Notes: a model not told the origin generated them from the sequence alone. Counted from the stretch's first letter, positions 18,701-27,390 are shown. The stretch: DNA of 64,000 nt from Methylomicrobium agile (GCF_000733855.1 NZ_JPOJ01000001.1:1240001-1304000); one strand, 5' to 3'. Translations and numbers: made by a program.

Positions 18701-21700
18701 GGCTTTCGTTGTCGGCCAGGGTGTAGGTGTAGCTGACCGTGCCGGTGCTGCTGTCGTAACCGGTGATGGCCAGGGTATTGCCCAAACCGGTGGTGAAGCT
18801 GCCGGCTGCGAACACGCCGTTGCTGATGACGGCGTGGCCGCCAATCGTCAGGTTGCCTACGCCGTCCGGCGCGCTGATCGTGAAGCTGCCGGGCTGCGTC
18901 AGCGCGGCGGCATTCGGGCTGGAGCCGTCGGCCAAGTGGCTTTCGTTTACGGTGACGTCGCCGCCCTCGGCGGCCGGGGTCAGGTTGCCGATCGTCGGCA
19001 GGGTGTTGCCAATCGCGATGGTCAGGGTCGCGGTGTCGCTGTCGCCGTCGCCGTCGGTCAGGGTGTAGGTGAAGACGTCGCTGACGTTGCCCGGCGTGCC
19101 TTCGTTACGGGTGTAGCTGTAGTCGCCGTTCTGGTGCAGGGTCAAGACGCCGTATTGGCCGGCGACCTGGAAGTTGCCGCTGCCGTCGGCGCTGCCGTCG
19201 CTGTTCGCCGGGACGTTGTTGCTGGCTACCGCCGTGACGGCGGCGCCGTCCGCGCCTCGGGTATCGGCGCCGCCGTCGCCTTCGGCGTCGGTGATCACGT
19301 TGCCGGTCGCGGGGCCCACGCCGGAGGCGATGCTGTCCACGTCGTCCACGGCCACCGGCACGTCGTCGAGGATGTTCACCGCCAGGGTGCCGCTAGTGCT
19401 GTCGCCGTCCAGGTCGGTCAAGACCACTTCGAAGTTTTCGAACAGGCTGTTGGCGCCTTGGACGGCGTCATGGCTTTCGTTGTCGGCCAGGGTGTAGGTG
19501 TAGCTGACCGTGCCGGTGCTGCTGTCGTAACCGGTGATGGCCAGGGTATTGCCCAAACCGGTGGTGAAGCTGCCGGCTGCGAACACGCCGTTGCTGATGA
19601 CGGCGTGGCCGCCAATCGTCAGGTTGCCTACGCCGTCCGGCGCGCTGATCGTGAAGCTGCCGGGCTGCGTCAGCGCGGCGGCATTCGGGCTGGAGCCGTC
19701 GGCCAAGTGGCTTTCGTTTACGGTGACGTCGCCGCCCTCGGCGGCCGGGGTCAGGTTGCCGATCGTCGGCAGGGTGTTGCCAATCGCGATGGTCAGGGTC
19801 GCGGTGTCGCTGTCGCCGTCGCCGTCGGTCAGGGTGTAGGTGAAGACGTCGCTGACGTTGCCCGGCGTGCCTTCGTTACGGGTGTAGCTGTAGTCGCCGT
19901 TCTGGTGCAGGGTCAAGACGCCGTATTGGCCGGCGACCTGGAAGTTGCCGCTGCCGTCGGCGCTGCCGTCGCTGTTCGCCGGGACGTTGTTGCTGGCTAC
20001 CGCCGTGACGGCGGCGCCGTCCGCGCCTCGGGTATCGGCGCCGCCGTCGCCTTCGGCGTCGGTGATCACGTTGCCGGTCGCGGGGCCCACGCCGGAGGCG
20101 ATGCTGTCCACGTCGTCCACGGCCACCGGCACGTCGTCGAGGATGTTCACCGCCAGGGTGCCGCTAGTGCTGTCGCCGTCCAGGTCGGTCAAGACCACTT
20201 CGAAGTTTTCGAACAGGCTGTTGGCGCCTTGGACGGCGTCATGGCTTTCGTTGTCGGCCAGGGTGTAGGTGTAGCTGACCGTGCCGGTGCTGCTGTCGTA
20301 ACCGGTGATGGCCAGGGTATTGCCCAAACCGGTGGTGAAGCTGCCGGCTGCGAACACGCCGTTGCTGATGACGGCGTGGCCGCCAATCGTCAGGTTGCCT
20401 ACGCCGTCCGGCGCGCTGATCGTGAAGCTGCCGGGCTGCGTCAGCGCGGCGGCATTCGGGCTGGAGCCGTCGGCCAAGTGGCTTTCGTTTACGGTGACGT
20501 CGCCGCCCTCGGCGGCCGGGGTCAGGTTGCCGATCGTCGGCAGGGTGTTGCCAATCGCGATGGTCAGGGTCGCGGTGTCGCTGTCGCCGTCGCCGTCGGT
20601 CAGGGTGTAGGTGAAGACGTCGCTGACGTTGCCCGGCGTGCCTTCGTTACGGGTGTAGCTGTAGTCGCCGTTCTGGTGCAGGGTCAAGACGCCGTATTGG
20701 CCGGCGACCTGGAAGTTGCCGCTGCCGTCGGCGCTGCCGTCGCTGTTCGCCGGGACGTTGTTGCTGGCTACCGCCGTGACGGCGGCGCCGTCCGCGCCTC
20801 GGGTATCGGCGCCGCCGTCGCCTTCGGCGTCGGTGATCACGTTGCCGGTCGCGGGGCCCACGCCGGAGGCGATGCTGTCCACGTCGTCCACGGCCACCGG
20901 CACGTCGTCGAGGATGTTCACCGCCAGGGTGCCGCTAGTGCTGTCGCCGTCCAGGTCGGTCAAGACCACTTCGAAGTTTTCGAACAGGCTGTTGGCGCCT
21001 TGGACGGCGTCATGGCTTTCGTTGTCGGCCAGGGTGTAGGTGTAGCTGATTTCGCCGGTCGCCGGGTTGTAGCCGGTAACGGCCAGGGTATTGCCCAATC
21101 CGGTAGTGAAGCTGCCGGGCGTGAACACGCCGTTGCTGATGACGGGGTGGCCGTCGATCGTCAGGTTGCCTACGCCGTCCGGGGCGCTGATCGTGAAGCT
21201 GCCGGGCTGGGTCAGCGCGGCGGCGTTGGGGCTGGAGCCGTCGGCCAGGTGGCTTTCGTTGACGGCCACATCGCCGCCTTCGGCGGCCGGGGTCAGGTTG
21301 CCGATCGTCGGCAGGGTGTTGCCACTCGTAATCGTCAGGGTCGCGGTGGCGCTGTCGCCGTCGCCATCGGTCAGGGTGTAGGTGAAGACGTCGCTGACGT
21401 TGCCCGGCATGCCTTCGTACCGAATATAGCTGTAGACGCCGTCCGAATGGATGGTCAGGTCGCCGTATTGGCCGGCAATGGTCACGCCGGCGGCGCTTAC
21501 TTCCGTCAATGCCGCCCCGCCTGGATTATTGCTGACGATCGCTGTCACCACAGCACCGTCCGCGCCAAGGGTATCGGCGCCGCCGTCGCCTTCGGCGTCG
21601 GTGATCACGTTGCCGGTGGCCGGCCCTACGCCGGAGGCGATGCTGTCCACGTCGTCCACGGCGACGGGCACGTCGTCGAGGATGTTCACCGCCAGGGTGG

Positions 21701-24700
21701 CCTGGGTGCTGTCGCCGTCCAGGTCGGTCAAGACCACGTCGAGGTTTTCGAACAGGCTGTTCGTGCCTTGGACGGGGTCATGGGTTTCGTTGTCGGTCAG
21801 GGTGTAGGTGTAGCTGACCGTGCCGGTGTTGCTGTCGTAGCCGGTAATGGTCAAGGTATTGCCCAAGCCGGTAGTGAAGCTGCCGGGCGTGAACACGCCG
21901 TTGCTGATGACGGCGTGGCCGTCGATCGTCAGGTTGCCTACGCCGTCCGGGGCGCTGATCGTGAAGCTGCCGGGCTGGGTCAGCGCGGCGGCGTTGGGGT
22001 CGGAGCCGTCGGCCAGGTGGCTTTCGTTGACGGTGACGTCGCCGCCTTCGGCTGCCGGGGTCAGGTTGCCGATCGTCGGCAGGGTGTTGCCGATGGTAAT
22101 CGTCAGGGTCGCGGTGGCGCTGTCGCCGTCGCCGTCGGTCAGGGTGTAGGTGAAGACGTCGCTGACGTTGCCCGGCGTGCCTTCGTTACGGGTGTAGCTG
22201 TAGTCGCCGTTCTGGTGCAGGGTCAAGACGCCGTATTGGCCGGCGACCTGGAAGTTGCCGCTGCCGTCCGCGCTGCCGTCGCTGTTCGCCGGGACGTTGT
22301 TGCTGGCCACCGCCGTTACGGCGGCGCCGTCCGCGCCTCGGGTATCGGCGCCGCCGTCGCCTTCGGCGTCGGTGATCACGTTGCCGGTGGCCGGCCCCAC
22401 GCCGGAGGCGATGCTGTCCACGTCGTTTACGGCGATGGGCACGTCGTCGACGATGTTCACCGCCAGAATGCCCGAGGTGCTGTCGCCGTCCAGGTCGGTC
22501 AGGACCACGTCGAGGTTTTCGAACAGGCTGTTCGGGCCTTGGACGGGGTCATGGGTTTCGTTGTCGGTCAGGGTGTAGGTGTAGCTGACCGTGCCGGTGT
22601 TGCTGTCGTAGCCGGTAATGGTCAAGGTATTGCCCAAGCCGGTGGTGAAGCTGTCGGCCGTGAACGCGCCGTCGGTGATGACGGCGTGGCCGTCGATCGT
22701 CAGGTTGCCTACGCCGTCCGGCGCGCTGATCGTGAAGCTGCCGGGCTGGGTCAGCGCGGCGGCGTTGGGGTTGGAGCCGTCGGCCAGGTGGCTTTCGTTG
22801 ACGGCCACGTCGCCGCCTTCGGCGGCCGGGGTCAGGTTGGTGATTGCGACCCCATTGTTGGTATTTTCGATGTTCAGCGCGAGGACCGCGGTGTCGCTGT
22901 CGCCGTCGGCGTCGGTCAGGGTGTACGGGAAGGTTTCCGTTCCGGTACCGCCGCCGCCCAGGGCGAGGAAAGCTTCGCCGTTGGGGTTCAGCGTGTAGGT
23001 GTAGCTGCCGTCGGCGGCCAGTTCCAGGGTGCCGTAGAGGCCGGTCAGGGTCGCCGGGGTGATCGGGTTGGCCGTTACGTCGGCGCCGAGCACGTCGTTG
23101 GTGAAGACGTTGCCGGTCAGTGTGACCTGGTTTTCGCTGGCGGTTTGGGCGTTGGTGTCGTCGATCGCGTCGGGGACGTCGTTGACGATATGAATGTTCA
23201 ACGTCGAATTCGCGCTGTCGCCGTCCACGTCGGTCACCGCGACCGCCAGCGTGTCGATGAAGTCGCCGCTCTGGCCGCCGTTGTCCGCCGGGTTGTTCAG
23301 GGTGTAGCTGTAGTCGACGGTGCCGCCAAACGCGGTGCCGCTGTAGCCGGTCAGGGTCAAGGTGCCTTGCGGGGTGGTCACGGTGACCGGGGCGGCGCCG
23401 AGGTCCAGAAGCTGCGCCACGCTCAGTTCGGTGCCGTGGACGGTCACTGTCTGCAGTCCGTCCGGCGCATCGAGCATGAAGCTGCCGGTCTGGGTCAGGC
23501 TGGCGGCATCGGGCGCGGTGCCGTCCGGCAGGTGGCTTTCCAGCACGGTCTCATCGCCGGCGGTATTGCCGATGCCGGTGATCGTGACGTTGTCGTCGAT
23601 ATTTTCGATGTTCAGCGTGAGGATTGCGGTGTCGCTGTCGCCGTCGGCGTCGGTCAGGGTGTACGGGAAGGTTTCCGTTCCGGTACCGCCGCCGCCCAGG
23701 GCGAGGAAAGCTTCGCCGTTGGGGTTCAGCGTGTAGGTGTAGCTGCCGTCGGCGGCCAGTTCCAGGGTGCCGTAGAGGCCGGTCAGGGTCGCCGGGGTGA
23801 TCGGGTTGGCCGTTACGTCGGCGCCGAGCACGTCGTTGGTGAAGACGTTGCCGGTCAGCGTGACCTGGTTTTCATTGGCGGCTTCGGCGTTAGTGTCGTC
23901 GATCGCGTCGGGGACGTCGTTGACGATATGAATGTTCAACGTCGAATTCGCGCTGTCGCCGTCCACGTCGGTCACCGCGACCGCCAACGTGTCGATGAAG
24001 TCGCCGCTCTGGCCGCCGTTATCCACCGAGGTGTTCAGGGTGTAGCTGTAGTCGACGGTGCCGCCAAACGCGGTGCCGCTGTAGCCGGTCAGGGTCAAGG
24101 TGCCTTGCGGGGTGGTCACGGTGACCGGGGCGGCGCCGAGGTCCAGAAGCTGCGCCACGCTCAGTTCGGTGCCGTGGACGGTCACTGTCTGCAGCCCGTC
24201 CGGCGCATCGAGCGTGAAGCTGCCGGTCTGGGTCAGGCTGGCGGCATCGGGCGCGGTGCCGTCCGGCAGGTGGCTTTCCAGCACGGTCTCATCGCCGGCG
24301 GTATTGCCGATGCCGGTGATCGTGACGTTGTCGTCGATATTTTCGATGTTCAGCGTGAGGATTGCGGTGTCGCTGTCGCCGTCGGCATCGGTCAAGGTGT
24401 ACGGGAACGTTTCCGCCGCGGTACCGCCGCCGCCCAGGGCGAGGAAAGCTTCGCCGTTGGGGTTCAGCGTGTAGGTGTAGCTGCCGTCGGCGGCCAGTTC
24501 CAGGGTGCCGTAGAGGCCGGTCAGGGTCGCCGGGGTGATCGGGTTGGCCGTTACGTCGGCGCCGAGCACGTCGTTGGTGAAGACGTTGCCGGTCAGCGTG
24601 ACCTGGTTTTCGCTGGCGGTTTCGACGGGGGTGTCGTCGATCGCGTCGGGGACGTCATCGATAATTTCGATATTGATCGACGAATTCGCGGCACTGCCGT

Positions 24701-25616
24701 CGTTATCGGTCACGGTGACCGCGACTGTCTCGATGAAGCGGTCACTGTCGGCGCCCGCTTGGCTGTCGTTATCGACCGCCGCGTCCAGTGTGTAGCGGTA
24801 ACTGACGGTGCCGCCTGTCGCGCCGCCCGCGAAACCGGCCAAGGTCAATGCGCCGTACGGGGTATCAATCGTCACCGGATTGTTCGCCAGATCCTGTAGC
24901 TGGGCAAAGGTGAACGTCGTGCCGCCTACGGTTACCGTGGCAATGCCGTCCAGCGCCACCACTTCGAAGCTGCCGGCCTGCATCACTCCCTCCGTATTCG
25001 GGCTGCTGCCCGCCGGCAGGCCGCTTTCGAGGATGCTGAGATCGCCCGTAGTAACGCCGATACCGTTTATTATTACGGGATTATTCACTCCCTCCGTCAG
25101 CATCGGATTGAGTATCAGGTTTTCCTGAATCTGCGAAAATGAAAAACTAATTCCGTTCGTGTCGAAACCGCTGTTCGGTTGGGATACGGGATTCTGATAG
25201 TCGACAATGTATACAGTACCATGACCTTCATTGCCGCCCGACGCCGTGCCGCCGCCCGCATCGGCACCGCCGGCGGCGGCGGCTTGCAGAGACTTGGTCG
25301 GATCGAAGTTTTCATCGAACAGCGCCTGCTGGATGGCGGCCACTTCGTCTTGCGCGCCTGCCGCGGTTTGCCCGGCAGCCTGCGTGACCGGGTTCTCAGA
25401 CGACAGCATATCTTCGTTCAGGGAAACTTGCTGATTGCGGCCCAGATCCATGGTCGTGCCGTCATTGAATTCGATCACGACATTGCCGTTGTCCGCGGTC
25501 ACGATGACTTCGTCCGGAAGTACTCTGTCCCCCGTGTAAAGCACACGCTCGGTACCGTCGGCCGAAACCGCCTTTACCATACCTGTCACAAATTTAACGA
25601 TGCCGAACTTTGCCAT
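15774..25616 (-). CDS. Giant LapA-like RTX adhesin (3280 residues), type I secreted
   Basis: Surface adhesin of the LapA/BapA class. The N-terminus (MAKFGIVKFVTGMVKAVSAD; residues 1-90) matches the retention module that holds such proteins in the outer-membrane secretion channel. TAAG at 84-87 is a candidate LapG cleavage site. The body is made of repeated VCBS/cadherin-like modules: about three units of 246 residues near the N-terminal side, then about seven units around 257 residues, each with NILDDVPVAVDDVDSIASGV-like and TYTLTDGDGDSDTATLTI-like segments. Near the C-terminus are RTX nonapeptides (GGAGNDILIGGDGNDTLIGG) that bind calcium, and a final type I secretion signal region (DTFVWQAGDTGTDIITDF). 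The gene has its own terminator; no lapB/C/E exporter and no lapD/lapG is in the window. It probably promotes biofilm attachment. Confidence 0.93.
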   Translation of the reverse strand: MAKFGIVKFVTGMVKAVSADGTERVLYTGDRVLPDEVIVTADNGNVVIEFNDGTTMDLGRNQQVSLNEDMLSSENPVTQAAGQTAAGAQDEVAAIQQALFDENFDPTKSLQAAAAGGADAGGGTASGGNEGHGTVYIVDYQNPVSQPNSGFDTNGISFSFSQIQENLILNPMLTEGVNNPVIINGIGVTTGDLSILESGLPAGSSPNTEGVMQAGSFEVVALDGIATVTVGGTTFTFAQLQDLANNPVTIDTPYGALTLAGFAGGATGGTVSYRYTLDAAVDNDSQAGADSDRFIETVAVTVTDNDGSAANSSINIEIIDDVPDAIDDTPVETASENQVTLTGNVFTNDVLGADVTANPITPATLTGLYGTLELAADGSYTYTLNPNGEAFLALGGGGTAAETFPYTLTDADGDSDTAILTLNIENIDDNVTITGIGNTAGDETVLESHLPDGTAPDAASLTQTGSFTLDAPDGLQTVTVHGTELSVAQLLDLGAAPVTVTTPQGTLTLTGYSGTAFGGTVDYSYTLNTSVDNGGQSGDFIDTLAVAVTDVDGDSANSTLNIHIVNDVPDAIDDTNAEAANENQVTLTGNVFTNDVLGADVTANPITPATLTGLYGTLELAADGSYTYTLNPNGEAFLALGGGGTGTETFPYTLTDADGDSDTAILTLNIENIDDNVTITGIGNTAGDETVLESHLPDGTAPDAASLTQTGSFMLDAPDGLQTVTVHGTELSVAQLLDLGAAPVTVTTPQGTLTLTGYSGTAFGGTVDYSYTLNNPADNGGQSGDFIDTLAVAVTDVDGDSANSTLNIHIVNDVPDAIDDTNAQTASENQVTLTGNVFTNDVLGADVTANPITPATLTGLYGTLELAADGSYTYTLNPNGEAFLALGGGGTGTETFPYTLTDADGDSDTAVLALNIENTNNGVAITNLTPAAEGGDVAVNESHLADGSNPNAAALTQPGSFTISAPDGVGNLTIDGHAVITDGAFTADSFTTGLGNTLTITGYDSNTGTVSYTYTLTDNETHDPVQGPNSLFENLDVVLTDLDGDSTSGILAVNIVDDVPIAVNDVDSIASGVGPATGNVITDAEGDGGADTRGADGAAVTAVASNNVPANSDGSADGSGNFQVAGQYGVLTLHQNGDYSYTRNEGTPGNVSDVFTYTLTDGDGDSATATLTITIGNTLPTIGNLTPAAEGGDVTVNESHLADGSDPNAAALTQPGSFTISAPDGVGNLTIDGHAVISNGVFTPGSFTTGLGNTLTITGYDSNTGTVSYTYTLTDNETHDPVQGTNSLFENLDVVLTDLDGDSTQATLAVNILDDVPVAVDDVDSIASGVGPATGNVITDAEGDGGADTLGADGAVVTAIVSNNPGGAALTEVSAAGVTIAGQYGDLTIHSDGVYSYIRYEGMPGNVSDVFTYTLTDGDGDSATATLTITSGNTLPTIGNLTPAAEGGDVAVNESHLADGSSPNAAALTQPGSFTISAPDGVGNLTIDGHPVISNGVFTPGSFTTGLGNTLAVTGYNPATGEISYTYTLADNESHDAVQGANSLFENFEVVLTDLDGDSTSGTLAVNILDDVPVAVDDVDSIASGVGPATGNVITDAEGDGGADTRGADGAAVTAVASNNVPANSDGSADGSGNFQVAGQYGVLTLHQNGDYSYTRNEGTPGNVSDVFTYTLTDGDGDSDTATLTIAIGNTLPTIGNLTPAAEGGDVTVNESHLADGSSPNAAALTQPGSFTISAPDGVGNLTIGGHAVISNGVFAAGSFTTGLGNTLAITGYDSSTGTVSYTYTLADNESHDAVQGANSLFENFEVVLTDLDGDSTSGTLAVNILDDVPVAVDDVDSIASGVGPATGNVITDAEGDGGADTRGADGAAVTAVASNNVPANSDGSADGSGNFQVAGQYGVLTLHQNGDYSYTRNEGTPGNVSDVFTYTLTDGDGDSDTATLTIAIGNTLPTIGNLTPAAEGGDVTVNESHLADGSSPNAAALTQPGSFTISAPDGVGNLTIGGHAVISNGVFAAGSFTTGLGNTLAITGYDSSTGTVSYTYTLADNESHDAVQGANSLFENFEVVLTDLDGDSTSGTLAVNILDDVPVAVDDVDSIASGVGPATGNVITDAEGDGGADTRGADGAAVTAVASNNVPANSDGSADGSGNFQVAGQYGVLTLHQNGDYSYTRNEGTPGNVSDVFTYTLTDGDGDSDTATLTIAIGNTLPTIGNLTPAAEGGDVTVNESHLADGSSPNAAALTQPGSFTISAPDGVGNLTIGGHAVISNGVFAAGSFTTGLGNTLAITGYDSSTGTVSYTYTLADNESHDAVQGANSLFENFEVVLTDLDGDSTSGTLAVNILDDVPVAVDDVDSIASGVGPATGNVITDAEGDGGADTRGADGAAVTAVASNNVPANSDGSADGSGNFQVAGQYGVLTLHQNGDYSYTRNEGTPGNVSDVFTYTLTDGDGDSDTATLTIAIGNTLPTIGNLTPAAEGGDVTVNESHLADGSSPNAAALTQPGSFTISAPDGVGNLTIGGHAVISNGVFAAGSFTTGLGNTLAITGYNPATGEISYTYTLADNETHDAVQGPNSLFENFEVVLTDLDGDATNGILTVNILDDVPSVTVSVEAAADALVVDETNLAINATADFADNFSSVPTYGADGAGTVTSAYTLSITGGNGTDSGLDNLAGQNILLHNNGGVIEGRVGDTVYFTVSVNGSGTVTLDQQIAIKHPDGSDPDDAVTLSNANLIVLTRTDTITDGDGDTNTGSASIDIGTALSFKDDGPAIGDFTHAVIPNEVGTVSGFFNADFGADGFDGFTITPPAIDGVTYSQADLVVDGAVVGRVLTAMAGGDELFKLTVHKDGTYNFGLITPEAGTTTTHAFNLGQLASGNTLNFVQLSDGTLEFHSPGSLNVSTQGFGVNNNFLGANEEVTLEFYKTGSVPANDSPGGPILGGPVNSDNRYVDKLTLTNNMQSSLTIRWTVFNDQTGQTETDVIAVSGATTEIDPSISFNRVHIEGVSAGSQGVRFSNPTITETETILPRDQNLEFGIVGSDGDGDVTASQALNIHIVGGAGTSFTLDGTSGDDVIASSTVADTIDGGAGFDIVDYRDDTAGVNVNLGTSTGSGGQAEGDTYTSIEGALGGSGNDTLTGHSSNANYLDGGAGNDILIGGDGNDTLIGGLGNDTLTSGSGSDTFVWQAGDTGTDIITDFTVGAGGDVLNLADLLQGENAGNIATGGFLSFSFNAVTNATTITVDANGSGNAGGTGQTIVLQNVDLTAGNTLTNTEIINTMLDVGNLQID
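17985..21040 (-). repeat. Near-identical 771-bp tandem repeats inside the adhesin gene
   Basis: The same sequence recurs at exact 771-base spacing, for example the segment beginning GGTGACGTCGCCGCCCTCGG near 18180, 18951, 19722 and 20493. Between about 17985 and 21040 the copies look identical even at synonymous positions, which implies recent duplication or gene conversion. Each unit encodes 257 residues. More diverged units flank this block. Confidence 0.9.
22850..24640 (-). repeat. 738-bp tandem repeats in the N-terminal part of the adhesin
   Basis: A second class of unit with 738-base spacing (GTGTACGGGAA-type landmark at 22921, 23659 and 24397), encoding 246 residues with a LSVAQLLDLGAAPVTVTTP motif. 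The copies differ at a few positions, so this block is older than the 771-bp one. Confidence 0.85.
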
Positions 25617-25944
25617 TTTTAGTGCCCTCCACTTGGGGATTTTATCGCTCTATAATCCGCGCGCTATCGAGTTAGCGCATGAGGTAATTGTTCCACAAAC
25701 CCTGCAAGTTGAATATTGTACTTTGGTACTAAATGACAATGATTTCTTCGAAGGAAATGTCGGGCACAAAAAACGCGTGCCCGACCTACACGACTTTGGT
25801 ACTAAATGACAATGATTTCTTCGCAACCTTCAACTGCGAATTAAGCGGTGCATCGGCGTTGCCTCGTCAACTATTTGTAGAGCAAATCCCCCCTGCCCCC
25901 TTTTTCAAAGGGGGGGATGCCGCCAGAGTTGTCGGGCGTTTTTT
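25617..25944. other. Adhesin upstream region with REP-like hairpin between direct repeats
   Basis: This region should hold the adhesin promoter. A 28-base sequence (landmark GGTACTAAATGACAATGATT) occurs twice, at about 25723-25750 and 25797-25824. It flanks a palindrome of the GTCGGGCAC...GTGCCCGAC type at 25758-25787. A similar palindrome with the same GAAGGAAAT left flank occurs at 26570-26620. No gene is seen. Confidence 0.6.
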
Positions 25945-25978
25945 CTCGTTCCCACGCTCCCGCGTGGGAATGCATACG
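25945..25978. repeat. Left 34-bp inverted repeat of the RAYT unit
   Basis: Itself palindromic (core CCCACGCTCCCGCGTGGGAA). It is the inverted copy of 26524-26557 with one mismatch. It lies immediately after the transposase stop codon and fits a cognate REP sequence for the RAYT. Confidence 0.85.
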
Positions 25979-25981
25979 TGC

Positions 25982-26512
25982 TCACCAACGCCGAGTCACC
26001 GGCAACAACCCCGACTGTCCCGCATAATCCCGAGCGCTCGAATACCGCCAATGCTCCGCCTGCTCTACATACCCCCTTTTCACCGGATTCAGATGTATAT
26101 ATTCAATTTTTTGCCGCATCATCTCTTCGCTTTGAATCCATTCCGGATGAACGCCTTCCTGCCAGAACTGATACGCACGATCACTTTTATGCGCTTTTTT
26201 ATAAAAAGCCAATTGATCAAGGATCGTATTTATCCGATTGGCTTCCAGAAGCCGAATCAATTCTCGAGCTGTATAGGATTTTAAGCGATAAATGTCCCTA
26301 TCCAATTGTTGGCTTTGTGCAATCAGATGAAGGTGATTTTCAAGAATCACATAGGCATGGATCGTTAACCCCTCATTGACTAAAAAACGCAGTGATTCAA
26401 ATAAGATCTCAACCGTAGCGGGCCGGGTAAATACCGGAATCCAATGCAGAACGGTCAGCGTCATAAAATGGGGTTGATCGGGGTGGATGAATCGATAACG
26501 GCTTCTGCCCAT
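25982..26512 (-). CDS. REP-associated tyrosine transposase (RAYT), Y1 family
   Basis: Single-strand transposase of the IS200/IS605-like HUH class, in the branch that is tied to REP palindromes and usually kept as a single domesticated copy. The 176-residue protein has MTLTVLHWIPVFTRPATVEI at the start, the HUH pair in VILENHLHLIAQS (about residues 56-68), and the C-terminal IEYIHLNPVKRGYVE and HWRYSSARDY motifs of RAYTs. The active tyrosine probably lies before the LNPVKRG block. It sits between two 34-base inverted copies of a palindrome, which supports an intact REP-RAYT unit. The many palindromes in this window may be products of this or related enzymes. Confidence 0.92.
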   Translation of the reverse strand: MGRSRYRFIHPDQPHFMTLTVLHWIPVFTRPATVEILFESLRFLVNEGLTIHAYVILENHLHLIAQSQQLDRDIYRLKSYTARELIRLLEANRINTILDQLAFYKKAHKSDRAYQFWQEGVHPEWIQSEEMMRQKIEYIHLNPVKRGYVEQAEHWRYSSARDYAGQSGLLPVTRRW

Positions 26513-26523
26513 CTATTTGACTC

Positions 26524-26557
26524 CGTATGCGTTCCCACGCGGGAGCGTGGGAACGAG
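26524..26557. repeat. Right 34-bp inverted repeat of the RAYT unit
   Basis: Mirror copy of 25945-25978, 11 bases upstream of the RAYT start codon. The palindrome core is CCCACGCGGGAGCGTGGGAA. It may also carry the promoter or a binding site for the RAYT. Confidence 0.85.
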
Positions 26558-26569
26558 GATAATGATTTC

Positions 26570-26693
26570 TTCGAAGGAAATGTCGGGCACAAAAAACGCG
26601 TGCCCGACCTACACGACTGTAGGGCGTTTTCGCGACAGCAAAACGCCAATGGCCTTTAAAGCGGCGGATTGCCTGGCGGCGAATCCGCCCTAC
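26570..26693. repeat. Two adjacent REP-like palindrome groups
   Basis: First, a GTCGGGCAC...GTGCCCGAC hairpin (26582-26608) with the same left flank as the copy at 25750. Second, 26619-26693: GTAGGGCGTTTTCGCGACAG...CAAAACGCC followed by a GGCGGATTGCCTGGCGGC...CCGCCCTAC half. The second group recurs at 30598-30674, 30791-30857 and 45808-45888. Confidence 0.75.
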
Positions 26694-27012
26694 TACAAGA
26701 ACTTTGTCGATCCGGTTGCGTTATCCGCAAAGCCAGCTTGCAATTCCTGCAGGCTTGACTTAACGGCGTAGAGCGGAGGAAGAAGGGGTTATTCAAAGCC
26801 TTCTCGATACATTGCGTATCCGATGCTTGTCCGTTTTTTCCATATAAATATAATAGGAAGCAGGAGTATTTTTGTTCAGCGGCATCGGGAACATTCAAGG
26901 CGCTGACCAGCCGGAATGCGGGACAATCCGGCGCTTCGATTCACTCCTTCTACCGTTTACCCGGAAAAGCCTCGCTTTTCCGCTTCGTCCGCCTTTTGGG
27001 AGAATTTTTGCC
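26694..27012. other. Intergenic region before yajD
   Basis: About 320 bases without a supported gene. An open plus-strand frame runs from 26872 into yajD, but its upstream part has no conserved character; the natural yajD start is the ATG at 27013. No clear promoter or hairpin was recognised. Confidence 0.4.
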
Positions 27013-27390
27013 ATGACTATAAAAAAGACCACCCTCGACAAAGATAAAATGGATCAATTCATCGCCGAGGTCAAACGCAATCAACAACTCAAGGAAGCCA
27101 CCTACCGGGAACGGGCGATCAAGATGTATCCGTGGATTTGCGGCCGTTGCGCGCGGGAATTTACATCCAGAAACCTCAGCGAATTGACCGTCCATCACAA
27201 GGATCACAACCACGACAACAATCCTCCGGACGGCAGCAACTGGGAATTGCTGTGCGTTTATTGCCACGACAACGAACATTCCCGTTACGAGGAAATGCGC
27301 TTCGGCAGCGCATCGGCACTGAAAACCTCGTCACCTGCCGCCACCCATAATCCTTTTGCGGGTCTGAAGGAATTGATGACGAAGAAATAG
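27013..27390 (+). CDS. yajD: HNH nuclease family protein YajD
   Basis: A 125-residue HNH protein of the YajD family. The zinc-binding CxxC pair is in WICGRCAREF (residues 39-48), the HNH histidine segment in LTVHHKDHNHDNNPPDGSNW, and the second pair in LCVYCHDNEHSRYEE. The helical N-terminus contains KMDQFIAEVKRNQQL. The role in the cell is unknown; the fold suggests nucleic-acid cleavage. It is convergent with rnhA. Confidence 0.92.
   Translation: MTIKKTTLDKDKMDQFIAEVKRNQQLKEATYRERAIKMYPWICGRCAREFTSRNLSELTVHHKDHNHDNNPPDGSNWELLCVYCHDNEHSRYEEMRFGSASALKTSSPAATHNPFAGLKELMTKK

Noticed and set aside
16956-24899. A continuous open frame of 2647 codons on the plus strand, antisense to the adhesin
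   Set aside because: It follows from the repeated, GC-rich adhesin sequence: codons for Asp, Gly, Ala, Thr and Val rarely give stops on the opposite strand, and its own product is a repeat of the same composition with no motif or good start.
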